Shown: piece by piece, positions 50,201 through 62,200 of the stretch
Position numbering within the stretch: the first letter of the stretch is position 1
How the letters are laid out: each line of letters starts with the position of its first letter
Source: Pipra filicauda
Taxonomy: Eukaryota > Chordata > Aves > Passeriformes > Pipridae
Reading direction: 5' to 3'
DNA length: 64,000 bases
NCBI RefSeq assembly: GCF_003945595.2
Contig: NW_024104283.1
Span: forward strand, 1,744,630-1,808,629
The notes under the pieces: generated by a model
What the model saw: the letters and a program-made list of their open reading frames with translations, nothing else
Database searches by the model: none
Told to the model about the DNA's origin: nothing
Position numbers and translations under genes: made by a program

Positions 50201-53200
50201 AAGACCTCTGAGATTATTGAGTCCAGCCTTTGACTCAACACTACCTTGTCTATTAGACCATTGGCACTAAGTGCCACATCCAGTCTCTTCTTAAATACCT
50301 CCAGGGACGGTGAGTGAACCACTGCCCTGGGCAGCCCATTCCAATCTCCAGTCTCTCTGTAAAGAACTTCTTCCTTATGTCTAACCTTAACCTCCCCTGG
50401 CACAGCTTAAGACTGTGCCCTCTTGTCCTACAGCTGGTTGCCTGGGGGAAGAGACCAACTCCTACCTGGCTACAGCCTCCTTTCAGGGAGTTGCAGAGAG
50501 TGATGAGGTCTGTCCTGAGCTTCCCCTTCTCCAGGCTGAACAGCCCCAGCTCCCTCAGCCTCTCCTCATAGGGCCTGTGCTCCAGTCCCTTCCTCAGCCT
50601 CACTGCTCTTTTCCGGACCTGCTCCAGCACCTCAACATCCTTCCTGAACTGAGGGGCCCAGAACTGGACACAGTACTGCAGGTGTGGCCTCACCAGCACT
50701 GAGTACAGGGGAAGAATCACTTCCCTGGTCCTGCTGGCCACACTGTTCCTGATCCAGCCCAGGATGCCATTGGCCTTCTTGGCCACCTGGGCACACTGCT
50801 GGCTCATGTTGAGCTTCCTGTCATTCAGAACCCCCAGGTCGCTCTCCGTCTTGCCGCTCTCCAGCCACTCTGTCCCCGGCCTGTAGCGCTCCATGCGCTT
50901 GTTGTGGCCAAAGCAGAGGACCTGGCACTTGGCCTTGTTGAACCCCATATTGTTGGATTTGGCCTATTTATCCAGCCTGTCCGGGTCCCTCTGCAGAACC
51001 CTCCTGCCTTCCAGCAGGTCGACACTCCTCCCCAACTTGATGTCATCTGCAAATTTGCTAGAGGTACACTCAATCCCTTCATCCAGATCATCAATAAAGA
51101 GGTTAAACAGGACTGGGCCCAACACTGATCCTTGGGGGACACCATTAGTGACCAGAATAAATAAAGATACATAACTTGGAATCACAGAATCGTTAAGGTT
51201 GGAAAAGACCTTGAAGATTGTTGAGTCCAACTGTTAACCCAGCACTGCAAGTCTACCACTAAACCATGTCCCTTAGTTCCACATCTACATGTCTTTCCTC
51301 CAGGGATGGTAACTCAACCATTTCCTTGGGCAGCCCGTTCCAATACTTGACAAATGCTTTTGGTGAAGAAATTTTAATCCCAGGTCCTTTTCTGCTGGTG
51401 AGCTTTCCAGCCACTTTTCCTCCAGCCTGTAGCACTGCAGGGGGTCGTTGGGAGCCAAGGGCAGGACCCAACACTTGGCCTTGTTGAACCTCTTACAGTT
51501 GGCCTTGGCCCATCAATCCAGCCTGTCCAGATCCCTCTGCAGAGCCTTCCTACCCTCCAGCAGATCAACATTCCACTAATCTTTAACAATTTGATGTAAA
51601 ATATGATGTGAGGCTCTTGGAAAAAAAAGAAAGAAAAGGAAAAAAAAGAGTTCTTTAATTCACTGGTTTGGCAGTAATTTTGGCAACATTTTAATTTTTA
51701 CAGATATTTAATGAAGACATTTACATCAATCCTTAACTCTTCTGGAATCCTAATTCTAGTTCAGTGACTAGTTCAATGTTTCATTCTCCAGAAAATAGGA
51801 AGGAAAACTCAAATAATTTGTTGCATAGAGTCTGTAACTTCAGTGAGCAGTTCTTGAGCTTCCAAAGGTTTCCTGGAAGTGTGGCCTGAAGTTTAAAAAT
51901 GTCAAGCTGTGTTGAAATACCAAGTATGTAACTTCTGCATTTTGTCAGTTTTACTTTGTGCAATAGACCTACACTGCACTAAATTCTAACTGAAAGTCAG
52001 AAAGTTTTAGGGCCTTTCATAGTCTGAGTATACCTTTAAAAGGTACAATTTTAAAATAAAATGTTTGGCTTTGGCTACCTGCATTTTGCTTTAAGAGAAG
52101 AAATCAGCCAGAACTTTATTGTTAGTAGGACATGAAAGTCCTGTCAGCTTTCTATAGTGACCTTTTTTTTCCCCCTTCTGCTATTACGGACCAAATAGTT
52201 ATTTATTTTAACAGTATTTGATTAAAATGACTCTTAACAGTAAGCATTGTGCACTCAAATAGAAAGCAATGTATTTTTATATGCTGTGTTGCACTCTTTC
52301 ATGGAATTGGTTAATGATTATTACTGTGTTTTTAATTGAAATATACATTTTCTTAGAAAGCAAGAAATTGAGGAACTTGAAAGCATTTTCACTTTTCAAT
52401 AACTTAGTTTGCATATGTGAAAAATACTTGTTTAAAAAACATTTAGAGCTGTCCCTAAGAAAATGGTGGGAGTTAGTTTTGTACAAAGGCATTTGGTAGA
52501 TATAAAATGTCTTTGATGGTGCAGTCAGCTTTTGTCCAACCACCTGTGTGAGAAATGCAGGCATTTGTTGAGTGGCGGATCTGCCTCCCCCCTCGCCCCC
52601 CTCCCAAAAAAGTCATCTCCTTGATGAAATTGATTTGTCAGTTTGTTCCAGTCTAATGGTGTGATAGCCCAGCAGCTTTCAGTATGTTGAATAGTTAAAA
52701 CCTGCTTTTGAGGTCAGTGTCAGCCACTCTGACCTCTGTGAACTGTCACCTGAGTCAGAATTGCAGGGATTAGGCCTTTGATATTGTGATGGCTTTGCCT
52801 ATCAATTGACTTTTTCATTACTGAAGATGTTGGGCCTTTTGTTTCCCTTCTTAGTATGTAACCAAGCAAACTCCTAAGTAGAAGGAGCATTTGTTCTTGT
52901 TCTCTCTCTCTGCAAGTAATAGAAGTACTCGTCTTTTGTGAAGTGTACCTAATTAAACACAGAAAAAATAAAAATAAGAAATATAGCATGACTGCAAGTA
53001 TTTTTGTGCTGAACATCAGTATAATTTTTGGGTGATTTTAGTTGGACAAATTTGTGAGATTATCAACTAATAAAATGTTGTATATAGAAAGCAGGGTGCC
53101 AGATTCAAGTTACCAATCCTTACTGCATTCAACCCTCTAAATCTCTCTGTGTGTATGTGTTACATTAAAACACAAGATTTATTTGAATTCTGTAGTTTAG

Positions 53201-56200
53201 AGCTCTTAAATGTTATAATATTTTATAATGTACCTATTGCTTTGTTGTATTCTCAAGAGATGAACTGTTCAGTTTGTTAACCTTCTACATTTGTCTTACA
53301 CGCTTTCTCCTACAAACTATTTAGATGCAGATCAAAATTTATCTTAGGATAAAATAGTTGCTACTGTAGCTCTGTGCCAGGCTTTCTGCCTTCTCTCTCA
53401 CATTAATTGCTAGGATTTTCTGAGCTCTTGCTTGGTTTGTTTACTCCCTGATTAAAATAAGTAAATCAAAGCATATCATAGGTATGGAATAGTTGATTCC
53501 TGCTATATCAGGATAAATTAGTCTAATTACACGTGGCAGTTCTGTTTGCTTGTGATGTAATGTGAAATGAGGTCCTGCCTCCCCCCAAAAAGCCCGAGCC
53601 AATTAATAAAGCTTTTAAGCTCTTTGTCACAGGCCACCGTGGAGGTCTGCAGAGAAGAACTTTAATCCAATAAACATTTCATTTAGATCATGAAAAGAAA
53701 GCATGAGGAGAAGCTCCTACAAGAGAGGGTGTTGCCAGCAATTCTAGTTGTGAAGAGATGTGAGGAATTTGCTAAATTAACAAGACCTTCATATTTAACT
53801 CATAAATGTGTCAAAACTAATAATAGAATAATTTAATTTGAGTTGAACCTTATATTGTTAAAATTCTAAGAAGCCACAACTGTTTTCTTCAAAGACTTTA
53901 CTGTTGAGTTGGATGGACAGGGCAAAGGGAGGTTGTGAGAAACCCAGATAGCAAATAACACTGACCGAAGCTGGTGGAAAGGGGGGGGAAGGAATAGATA
54001 ATTAGGTGTAATTAGCGTGTATGAATTGTTGTCTCCCTGCCCTTGGCTTGAATAAATTTCAGAGAAAAAAAACCCTAGTGGTGAAAATGCTTTGATGTAA
54101 GAAGAGTCATTGTGGTTTGGCAGCATAAAGGCAGTGTTTTATACTTCTTACATAATGGTTGTGATACAGAATGAGTGAATGGACCCTGCACCCCCCAGCC
54201 TGCTTTACAGCAAGGACTTTTGGATTCCCTTGAAACAAAATGCATCAGAAGTTTTCAGTTGTTGGTAATGAGGTAGTGGACCTCATCAGAGCTAAGCGTA
54301 AGCCATCTTTAGCCTTTGTTTAGACCTTAATCGCTTTTTTTTTTTTTTTTTTATTCTGGGAAATCCAGTTTTGGAAATCACTACTACTTTTTTTTTCTTC
54401 TTTTTTCTTTTTTTTTTTTTTTTCTTGCCTGCCAACAGTTCTGGCAGGAGCAAAGGCTAATACTGGGAAAAGAAACACAAATCAAATGTTAAAAAGAAAA
54501 ACAACAGCATAAAAGAAATCTAGACAAATAACTTTGTCCAGGGTATAATTCCAATGAAGTACATGTATTAGGGGTGAATTTGACCCTTAGCTTACGAAAC
54601 ATCATGTTATAAATTCAGTGTGAACTCTTGGCATTTGTTTTTCACAGAATGCCACAGCTTGCTTATTAGGAGATTGAAAGTTACAGTCATTATTGGTTCT
54701 TTAGCAAAAGTGGGTGTTATACTGTGATTTGTGGTTTGCAGGTTTGGCCTTTTTTTTTTTTTATTTACTTTTTTTATTTATACTTATTCTGCAAGGAGGA
54801 TTTTTTCCCAAGTGATGTGAAATGGGGAGAGCTGTTCAGTGTAATTCTTATTGCATGGAGGTTTACTCTGCCATTCTTCTGCTCCCTGACTGGAAAAAGG
54901 AGAGGCTACTTGTCTCTGAGCCAGCACAGCCACATCTGTACCTTCTGAGTTCTTTCACTTTTGTTTGAATACCTGAAATACTATTCACAGAACAGTACAT
55001 TTTAAGAGTCTCTCTCTTTATTCATGCACCATTATTTTACAAGTTAATTGTCTATTTTTCCTCTTCTTAGGGGGTAGCTGATTTGTAGCTAGACATTAAA
55101 ATAAGTTATTGAAAAGTTGTACAATAGATCATATGTTCTTTGTGGTAGCAAGAATAGCGGGGTTTCTTAGTTGTTAAAGTTTGAAGGCTGTAATGTAAAC
55201 TCGTGCAACTTCCACTGAATGAATTTTGCCTCTCAATTTATCTTTGCTAAGCTCTTAAGTTTAAAGTCTAAACGTTCTTGTAACAAGTGTAAGAAAAAGA
55301 TTCATTGAAAAAATTATACTTGGCAGTATTTCTTTTCCCAGATCTTTGTGCTCTAGGTCCATTGAAAAATAAATCACAGATAAAATGTTTGTCATCCAAA
55401 ATCAAACTGACCATGGTGTTTCCCTCATATTTTATAAGACTCTTGGATGATATTTAGAAAGTTTTCCTCAAAATTTCTTTGTGTGGTTATTTGGGTTTTT
55501 TTCATTTTGTTTTGTTACAGGGTTTGCAACTGGGATTAAGTGTGATATATCTAAGGCTATTTTAGCAATTTCCCATATTTCATTATTGCAGAAGAATATA
55601 GGGGAAAAAAGACTGTAAAAAAATTTAGTTAACCCCTTAAAGCATTGCACTGTTTTGTAGAACAAATAGCCTTTTCTCCTTGAAGTTGATTTGATCTGTG
55701 AAAGGCAATACCTGAATATCATGCAAAACTAAGTAATTATTCCTGATTGTAGGGTTTGGGGGTTTTTTTCAGGTATAGGTCACAGTAAATTCAGTTAGGG
55801 TAGAGTATGTACAAAGCTAAGAAATGTGTGGATTTTTTGTTGTAAGATTGTGCAAAAATTATTTACAGTTAATACTTGCATAAAGGTTAGAAAGGTTGAT
55901 GAAGTGATATTTAGTTTTGCTTTACTATTCACTGCATGTCAGAATGTAATTATGACTGATTCATGAAACTGTCTTAGAAATGAACCATCTTTATTAAAAT
56001 GCTGATCAAGACAAGAGCTGACAGTAATAAAGAATAGAACACTTTAGTCTTGTTGCTTTTGAATGATTGCTAATTACCCAGAGGTCATGTATAGTGCTTA
56101 TGAGGATTCATTGACATTTTCTTTAAAGTCTACTGTTTCAACAACATCTGAACAGGGAGACAAAAACTACGTGCACACCCAGCTATGCTTGGACCAAGTT

Positions 56201-59200
56201 TTTATCCACCACCGAATACCTGATGATTCTCTTTCTCCTTTCCCCTCCCCTTGAGTACATCTCATTCCTGTGGATTGGTGTAGCAGAAAGCTGGAGTTTA
56301 ACAAATTTAGTTACTTTTTAAAAAAAAACCAAACAAACTCAAGGCAAAAGGATAAAAGGAGCAGCCCCTGGAAGGTCCTGCACCTGTACCACAGAATCAG
56401 AGAATTGCAGAATATGCTAAGTTGGAAGGGATCCACAAAGATTATCAAGTCCAACCCTTAGGCCTGCACAGGTGGTTGGCCCTCCTGACTACCAGGGCAC
56501 TGCTGACTCACATTCAACTTGCCATCGATCAGGACCCCCTAGTCCCTTTCTGCAGCACTGCTTTCCAGCATCTCATTCCCCAGTCTGTATGTGCATCTAG
56601 GGTTGCCCCACCCCAGATGCAGAATCTGGCACTTTCCCTTCTTGAACAGAGGTTGGTCATTGCCCAGTCCTCTAATTTGTTGAGGTCTCTCTACAGGGCC
56701 TCCCTGCCTTCGAGGGAGTCAACAGCTCCTCTGAGTTTCGTGTCTCTGCAAAACTTGTTTAGTATCTCTTCCAGTCCTACATCCAAGTCGTGTACCATGC
56801 ATGCCATGACCAACAGTCTGGTTGATCTCCTTTTACAGCTGCACCAGAGAGGAAACACTGCACATAACCTCATAGACTTCTCTCAGCAGGCTGTTGAGAG
56901 CCTGTCCAGCTTATGACTTGTCCAGCTTATGAGTCCCAGTTGGACCAGTTTCACATTCTGAAACATGCTCATGACTGTCACTTGCTGATGACTTTGCAAG
57001 TACACTGAAGTTACTCAAAGCACTGTGGTTGTGCTTTGTATGTCGGAAATAAGTTTTTCATGACATGCTACATTTTTGCTTAAGACGATTCTTCTTCTAC
57101 CACAGTTACGGAAAATGCCAGTTTGTAACAGTATCCTTTGGATGGAGAAACCTTTTCTTGAATTCATGTAAGGAAGAATTTTGAGAAAGAAGGAATAATA
57201 TTATTGTTGATAATCTAACACTATATGGAGTCAAATAATGAAAAATAAAAATGGTTAAGTCTAGTGAGCTTTGTTTACCTAAGGAACTCTTCCTCTGTTG
57301 TTGGCTGGGGTGCTCTCATCATGTGTCTACGTGTTGTGTGATGCGAAAGAGTTTTTCTCTCTTAAGCTGGATGTAAATGTATGAGAAGAATGATTGCAAA
57401 TGAACAATCTCATTGTTTTTCTGATTTGCTGGGGGAAAGGAATATTAGTGATCCTGTGTATTGTTAATGGACACCAAATCAGAGAACGCACTTGAGAAGG
57501 GAGGATGAGACCTACATAAAAATTATGATTCCTTTTGCTCAGAAAGAGTAGCTGTAAGTTGCACTTCTTAGATAGGCATGGCTTGGTTCCTAGTAGTAGT
57601 TGTCCTAATGTGCTTGTTCAGAACTACACAGAGGCCAAGAGTGTTAATTGTGCAGCTTTGCATGTGTGGGGATAGACGTATACTCTTCTTTGCTCATATG
57701 GAAAGTGTATTTGATATGGCAGATGCACTGCTGCTGCTGCATTTGCAGGTGGCTGGTTTGACACAGGTGTGAAAGGCTGCAGAAACTCAGCAGGTGTGGG
57801 AATTAAGGTAATGATCATCCTAAATTGAAGCACTCTAGTGTCTCTGTTCCCCTACACCTTCTCTGGAGGTCCTCAGATAGGTGGGTTTGACAGTTAAGTG
57901 CTGACAATCTAAGCACTCCAATTAGTTCTTTGGCTGTTGATTAGGATTCTGGGGTGATTAGTTTGTCTATTCTTGTGGTCCAACAGGATGATTTGTATGC
58001 TGTTTTTTCAGTTTTCTTTTTTTTAATGCTGTTAAAATTCAGAGCAGAGGATGATAATTGGATTGACTTACGATGATTTTCAGTAAGGTTAAGAAATATC
58101 TACTCACCTGCATTATCAAAGTTGTTCAGCTGATCACAATATTTGAGCTCACAGGGGCAAGTGATATTTAGTACAATGTTTAATGTGGACCACAAGGCTG
58201 TCTATTAGCATTTCAGGGCTTTTTGTGACACATGGGAAACACACATCTTTAGAACTTGCAGGTTATCCAGTTAAGTTTGACTGCCTTTTTAAATTTTCTG
58301 AAACCTTTGTTCCTCTTCTTAATGATCTATCATGTCGTGTACTTTGTTTTCTTGAGCAGTTAAACAATTTAGTAGCTACCATTCTTGATTGCAGCAATAA
58401 AGGAATGTTACAAGTGCTCACGGGAAGAAAAATGTATTTATATTAGTCTGTATTTAATACTTCCTACAGTAGGTCTACTGACAGTCTGATTTTATCTATT
58501 CTGTCTGAAGATTTGTGTTTTCGATGTTGTGTCTTGAGGTGAGCCTTGAGGCTTTATCCTTTTTTTTTCCTTCTGGAATACAAAGTTTGTATGCCACTTC
58601 AGTGGAAATGAGTGCATGCTCACACTCTATTTTTAACTTACTAATAGCATTTTCAATTATGTAATTGTATTTGTTCTTTGTATCCATAAATACATAAATG
58701 ACTTCAAAATAAATTGTATGACTAATTAATTTTATGCATTTGAATTGAATAGAGTAAGTCAGACTTTTAAATATCTCAGTAGAACAGAAAATCTTTTGGA
58801 AACTATGGATGGTTCTACTAGACTCACTGTAGCTTCAATAGTAAGTATTTATTTCAAAAGAAGTTTAGCCCAAGTAAATGAAATTTGAAATTTTAAAACT
58901 CCATCTTAAGAAATGGAAACCAATGGTTACAGTCGTGGGTTTGACAATTAAGTGCTAACAATCTGAACACTCCAGTTAGTTCTGTGGCTGTTGATTAGGA
59001 TTCCATGGTGATTAGTGAGTGTGAGGATGCAATCACATCCGTAGGATTTAATCAGTCTAGTGCTGGATGAGGTAGTCCGAAGATAAGAGAGAAACTAGAA
59101 CTTCTGTATGTAGTATTGTATGTTTTTTTTTCCCCTTGCTGTAAGAAGAAGAAGAAGGACAAAAAGTAGAGAAGCCTACCTTTCCCCTCCTCCCTAAACT

Positions 59201-62200
59201 TGCAGATTTTTAAATTGTAATATTGACTGTTTAGTTCTGTGATGCGGGAGAATAATATTGTTAACACCTGTGAAGGGGAAAGACAAAGCCCAGGGATAAT
59301 CCCATAGGCATACTCTCTGATGTTCAGCGTTCTTACACTTGTGAGCAGGATTTCTTTTTCCACGCTGTGCAACCATGTATCTGGTTTTCCTTTTTGTAAA
59401 TCTAGGATTTTAACTGTTTAGCTTGGACGTATACACTATTTTCATGTGTCTTATTTTCTTCTGTTATACATTCTGATTATGTGCTGTCTTTTTAACACTG
59501 AAAGCATGTATCTTAAAAGAATAATGTACAATGTCCTCTGCCTTCCTGTGAAGCAGATAAGTGAATGTGTGCAGAAACAGAAAACCATTGTCAGTACTGT
59601 TGTCTACAAAGGAAAACTCTAAAGGAAAAATTTTTGGATCTCTGCTCTGCACAAAGCTTCTTTGTGATCTTTCTGACTCTGAGTGAAGGTGACCATGTGC
59701 TGAATCCTCCTTTAGAACTATCTGCAGTGGTACATTCTTAACTTAGAGGAGGGATGGTGTTGTTATCATCTGGCAGTGCAAGCAGCCCTCCCATTACTGC
59801 CCTTCGGTTTACTGCTACTGCTGTCACAACTTTTCTCTCCTCTACTATGTATAGCTCCATTTGTGTAAATAGCATTGCCCACTTCTGTGTAATTTTTTTT
59901 TTTTTGTTACATTATTTTGCATTAGCACCTATGGATCTCTATTTGTCATATATTCATATAACAGAAGGTTGTTCCTACCCTGCAAAGCTTATAATCTAAC
60001 AGCAGGATTCATGTTTTAAAGCAATGTTTTCTGAGAGCATATTGCGATGCAGATTATGATGTTTGGGTTTAATAGCAGGAGCTGTTCGTTTTATGTATAT
60101 TTATACAATGTCTAAAAGAATAGGTGTGGCTGAGCTTTGAAGTGTTTCAGTGAAACTAGTTAACGACAAGCATTAGTAAATACTTACATGAACATGTAGA
60201 AGGCTTAGGAGATTCTTGTGGCTGTTTCATTTTTATTTAGAATATGGTCTCTAAATGGCTGCAGTACCTTCCCGAACCAAGCATCAGCCTGGAGAGGACA
60301 AAACCATAAATTAATTAGGTACATTTAAGGAGTGGGAGAATAAAATGCCAAATGTATTAAAAAGGACTAAGTATTTCACTGTTCCTGTTAGCTGCCCCCT
60401 GCTTCTATGCCTATATTGTGTATTACACAAACTGCTGTACCTCAGGATTCTGGTTTTCCACTTGGTTTATGTTTGGTTCAGTTAACTTTTGCCTCCTAAG
60501 GAAGCAAAAAATCAGTGGGACTGTATTAACTTTATTTTGTAGATCTCTGAACAAGATTCTGCTATTGCACTTCTGGCTGAAAGGTCCTATAGCCTAGAAT
60601 ATCTAGCAGATATTTTTGAAATAAACTATATAATGTAATACCATATTAGAATCAATAGTAGTGCATCAGTGCAGACAAACAAGCAAGATTTATAGGGAAG
60701 AGAAATATCTTTCAGTTAGGCAACTGTTTGTAGCTTAAAAAAGGCCAAAAAACATAAATAAGCTTTTGAACACACAAGCTCTTCTTGACTAGTGTCACTA
60801 ATGATAGTGATTTTTCTTGAATAGTGATAATACTAATTACTTTGAAGAGAAAGAGAAGGAAGACAGAAAAAATGCATCTTCTTTGTAGCTGTATTGGTAG
60901 TATTTACATCTACAGTTCTTAACTCCAAAACTCATTCACTGTAATGTTAAATCATGGAGTCATAATAGGCTGTCTGTGAATTTAAGGAGTGACAAGTTTG
61001 TAAGTGGAACACAGGTGGACTAAAATACTGTAGCACCAAGTGTTGATTTCTATTTCATCAAGTTGCAATGACCTGCCTAATATAGCCCAGTACCAGTCTG
61101 TATTTGAGTGCAGAGAACTCCTGCTCCACTCAGCAGTCATTAGCAGTTGAACCACACACACCAGTGTAAATATCAGGGCAACAAATTTACATGAGCTACA
61201 GTGTTCAGGTGTAATTTTTATTTCTTTCGATCCTACCATAACCATGAAATACTCTAAACTATATGTAGTTCTGTGTTTGCTCTTCACTGTATGCAACACA
61301 ACACACTGAGGGAGCAGTAGAGTTTGTAAATCCACCTTGAAGGCCAAAGAGATGAGGCCAAATTCACACAAGATTACCGATCTCGTTTCCAGGAGAAAAC
61401 CCCCAAAATTATAAAAAGCATTACTAAATATCCGAGTATCTAAAGTTAATCTAAAGTAATCTCAGAGTCCCCAAAGCTCTAGTAGTAATCTGCATTTTTT
61501 TTCCCTACTAGCATAAAGAAAATAGTACTTAAGCTAATCTTCTACTTTGAAAAAATAAAACATTAGGTGGAAAGATACTGGCAAAGAAAAGCAAAGTGCA
61601 CTATCTTTGCTGTGAAATTTCAGTAATCTTCCTTTTAGCCTTGGCTGCCAGACTGATGGTGAAGAAAAGCTTAAACATCCTCCCTCCCTTGTGCATATTA
61701 TTACATGCCTCTGAAACTTTTTTCTTCTGCTCTGTTATTCTCCTTCTTTGTGAGCTCTCACAAAAAGAAAGGGAATAGATTATAATAATATTGTAGCACC
61801 AACGCTATTGTGTTTGCAGTAGCCTTAGTCCAAGATAACGATTTGATTAGCATGGCTTTTTCACTTACTGGAATTAAAGATACGTGGATTTTCCTGGGAT
61901 TCTGTGCTTTCAGAATGATTTTTTTTCACCTTCTTTCTTCATCTGTATGTCTGTGTGAAGAAGGCGGAGGTTTCAAATCGGTACAGAGCCTTCAGTAATA
62001 GCCAAGGGCAAAAAATTAGTGCAATGCGTCATCACAGTCACTCCTGCAATGTCCTATGCAACGCATTTGTTCAAAAGGACCATTGTTCCTTAAATCACTG
62101 ATGATAGTTCTTCTAAATTTTTTCCCTGCAATGTAGTTGCTATAAATGAGGTTTGACATTTCCAATTTTGTTATTTGAATGGCCTCAAGGAGGCTTTGAA

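Noticed and set aside
56422..56916. Plus-strand open frame of 164 codons
   Set aside because: It is the reverse side of an antisense CR1 fragment. The protein has no known motif.
57881..59016. Duplicated 82-bp unit as a pair of intronic snoRNAs
   Set aside because: No convincing C (RUGAUGA) and D (CUGA) boxes or H/ACA layout in either copy, and no terminal stem.
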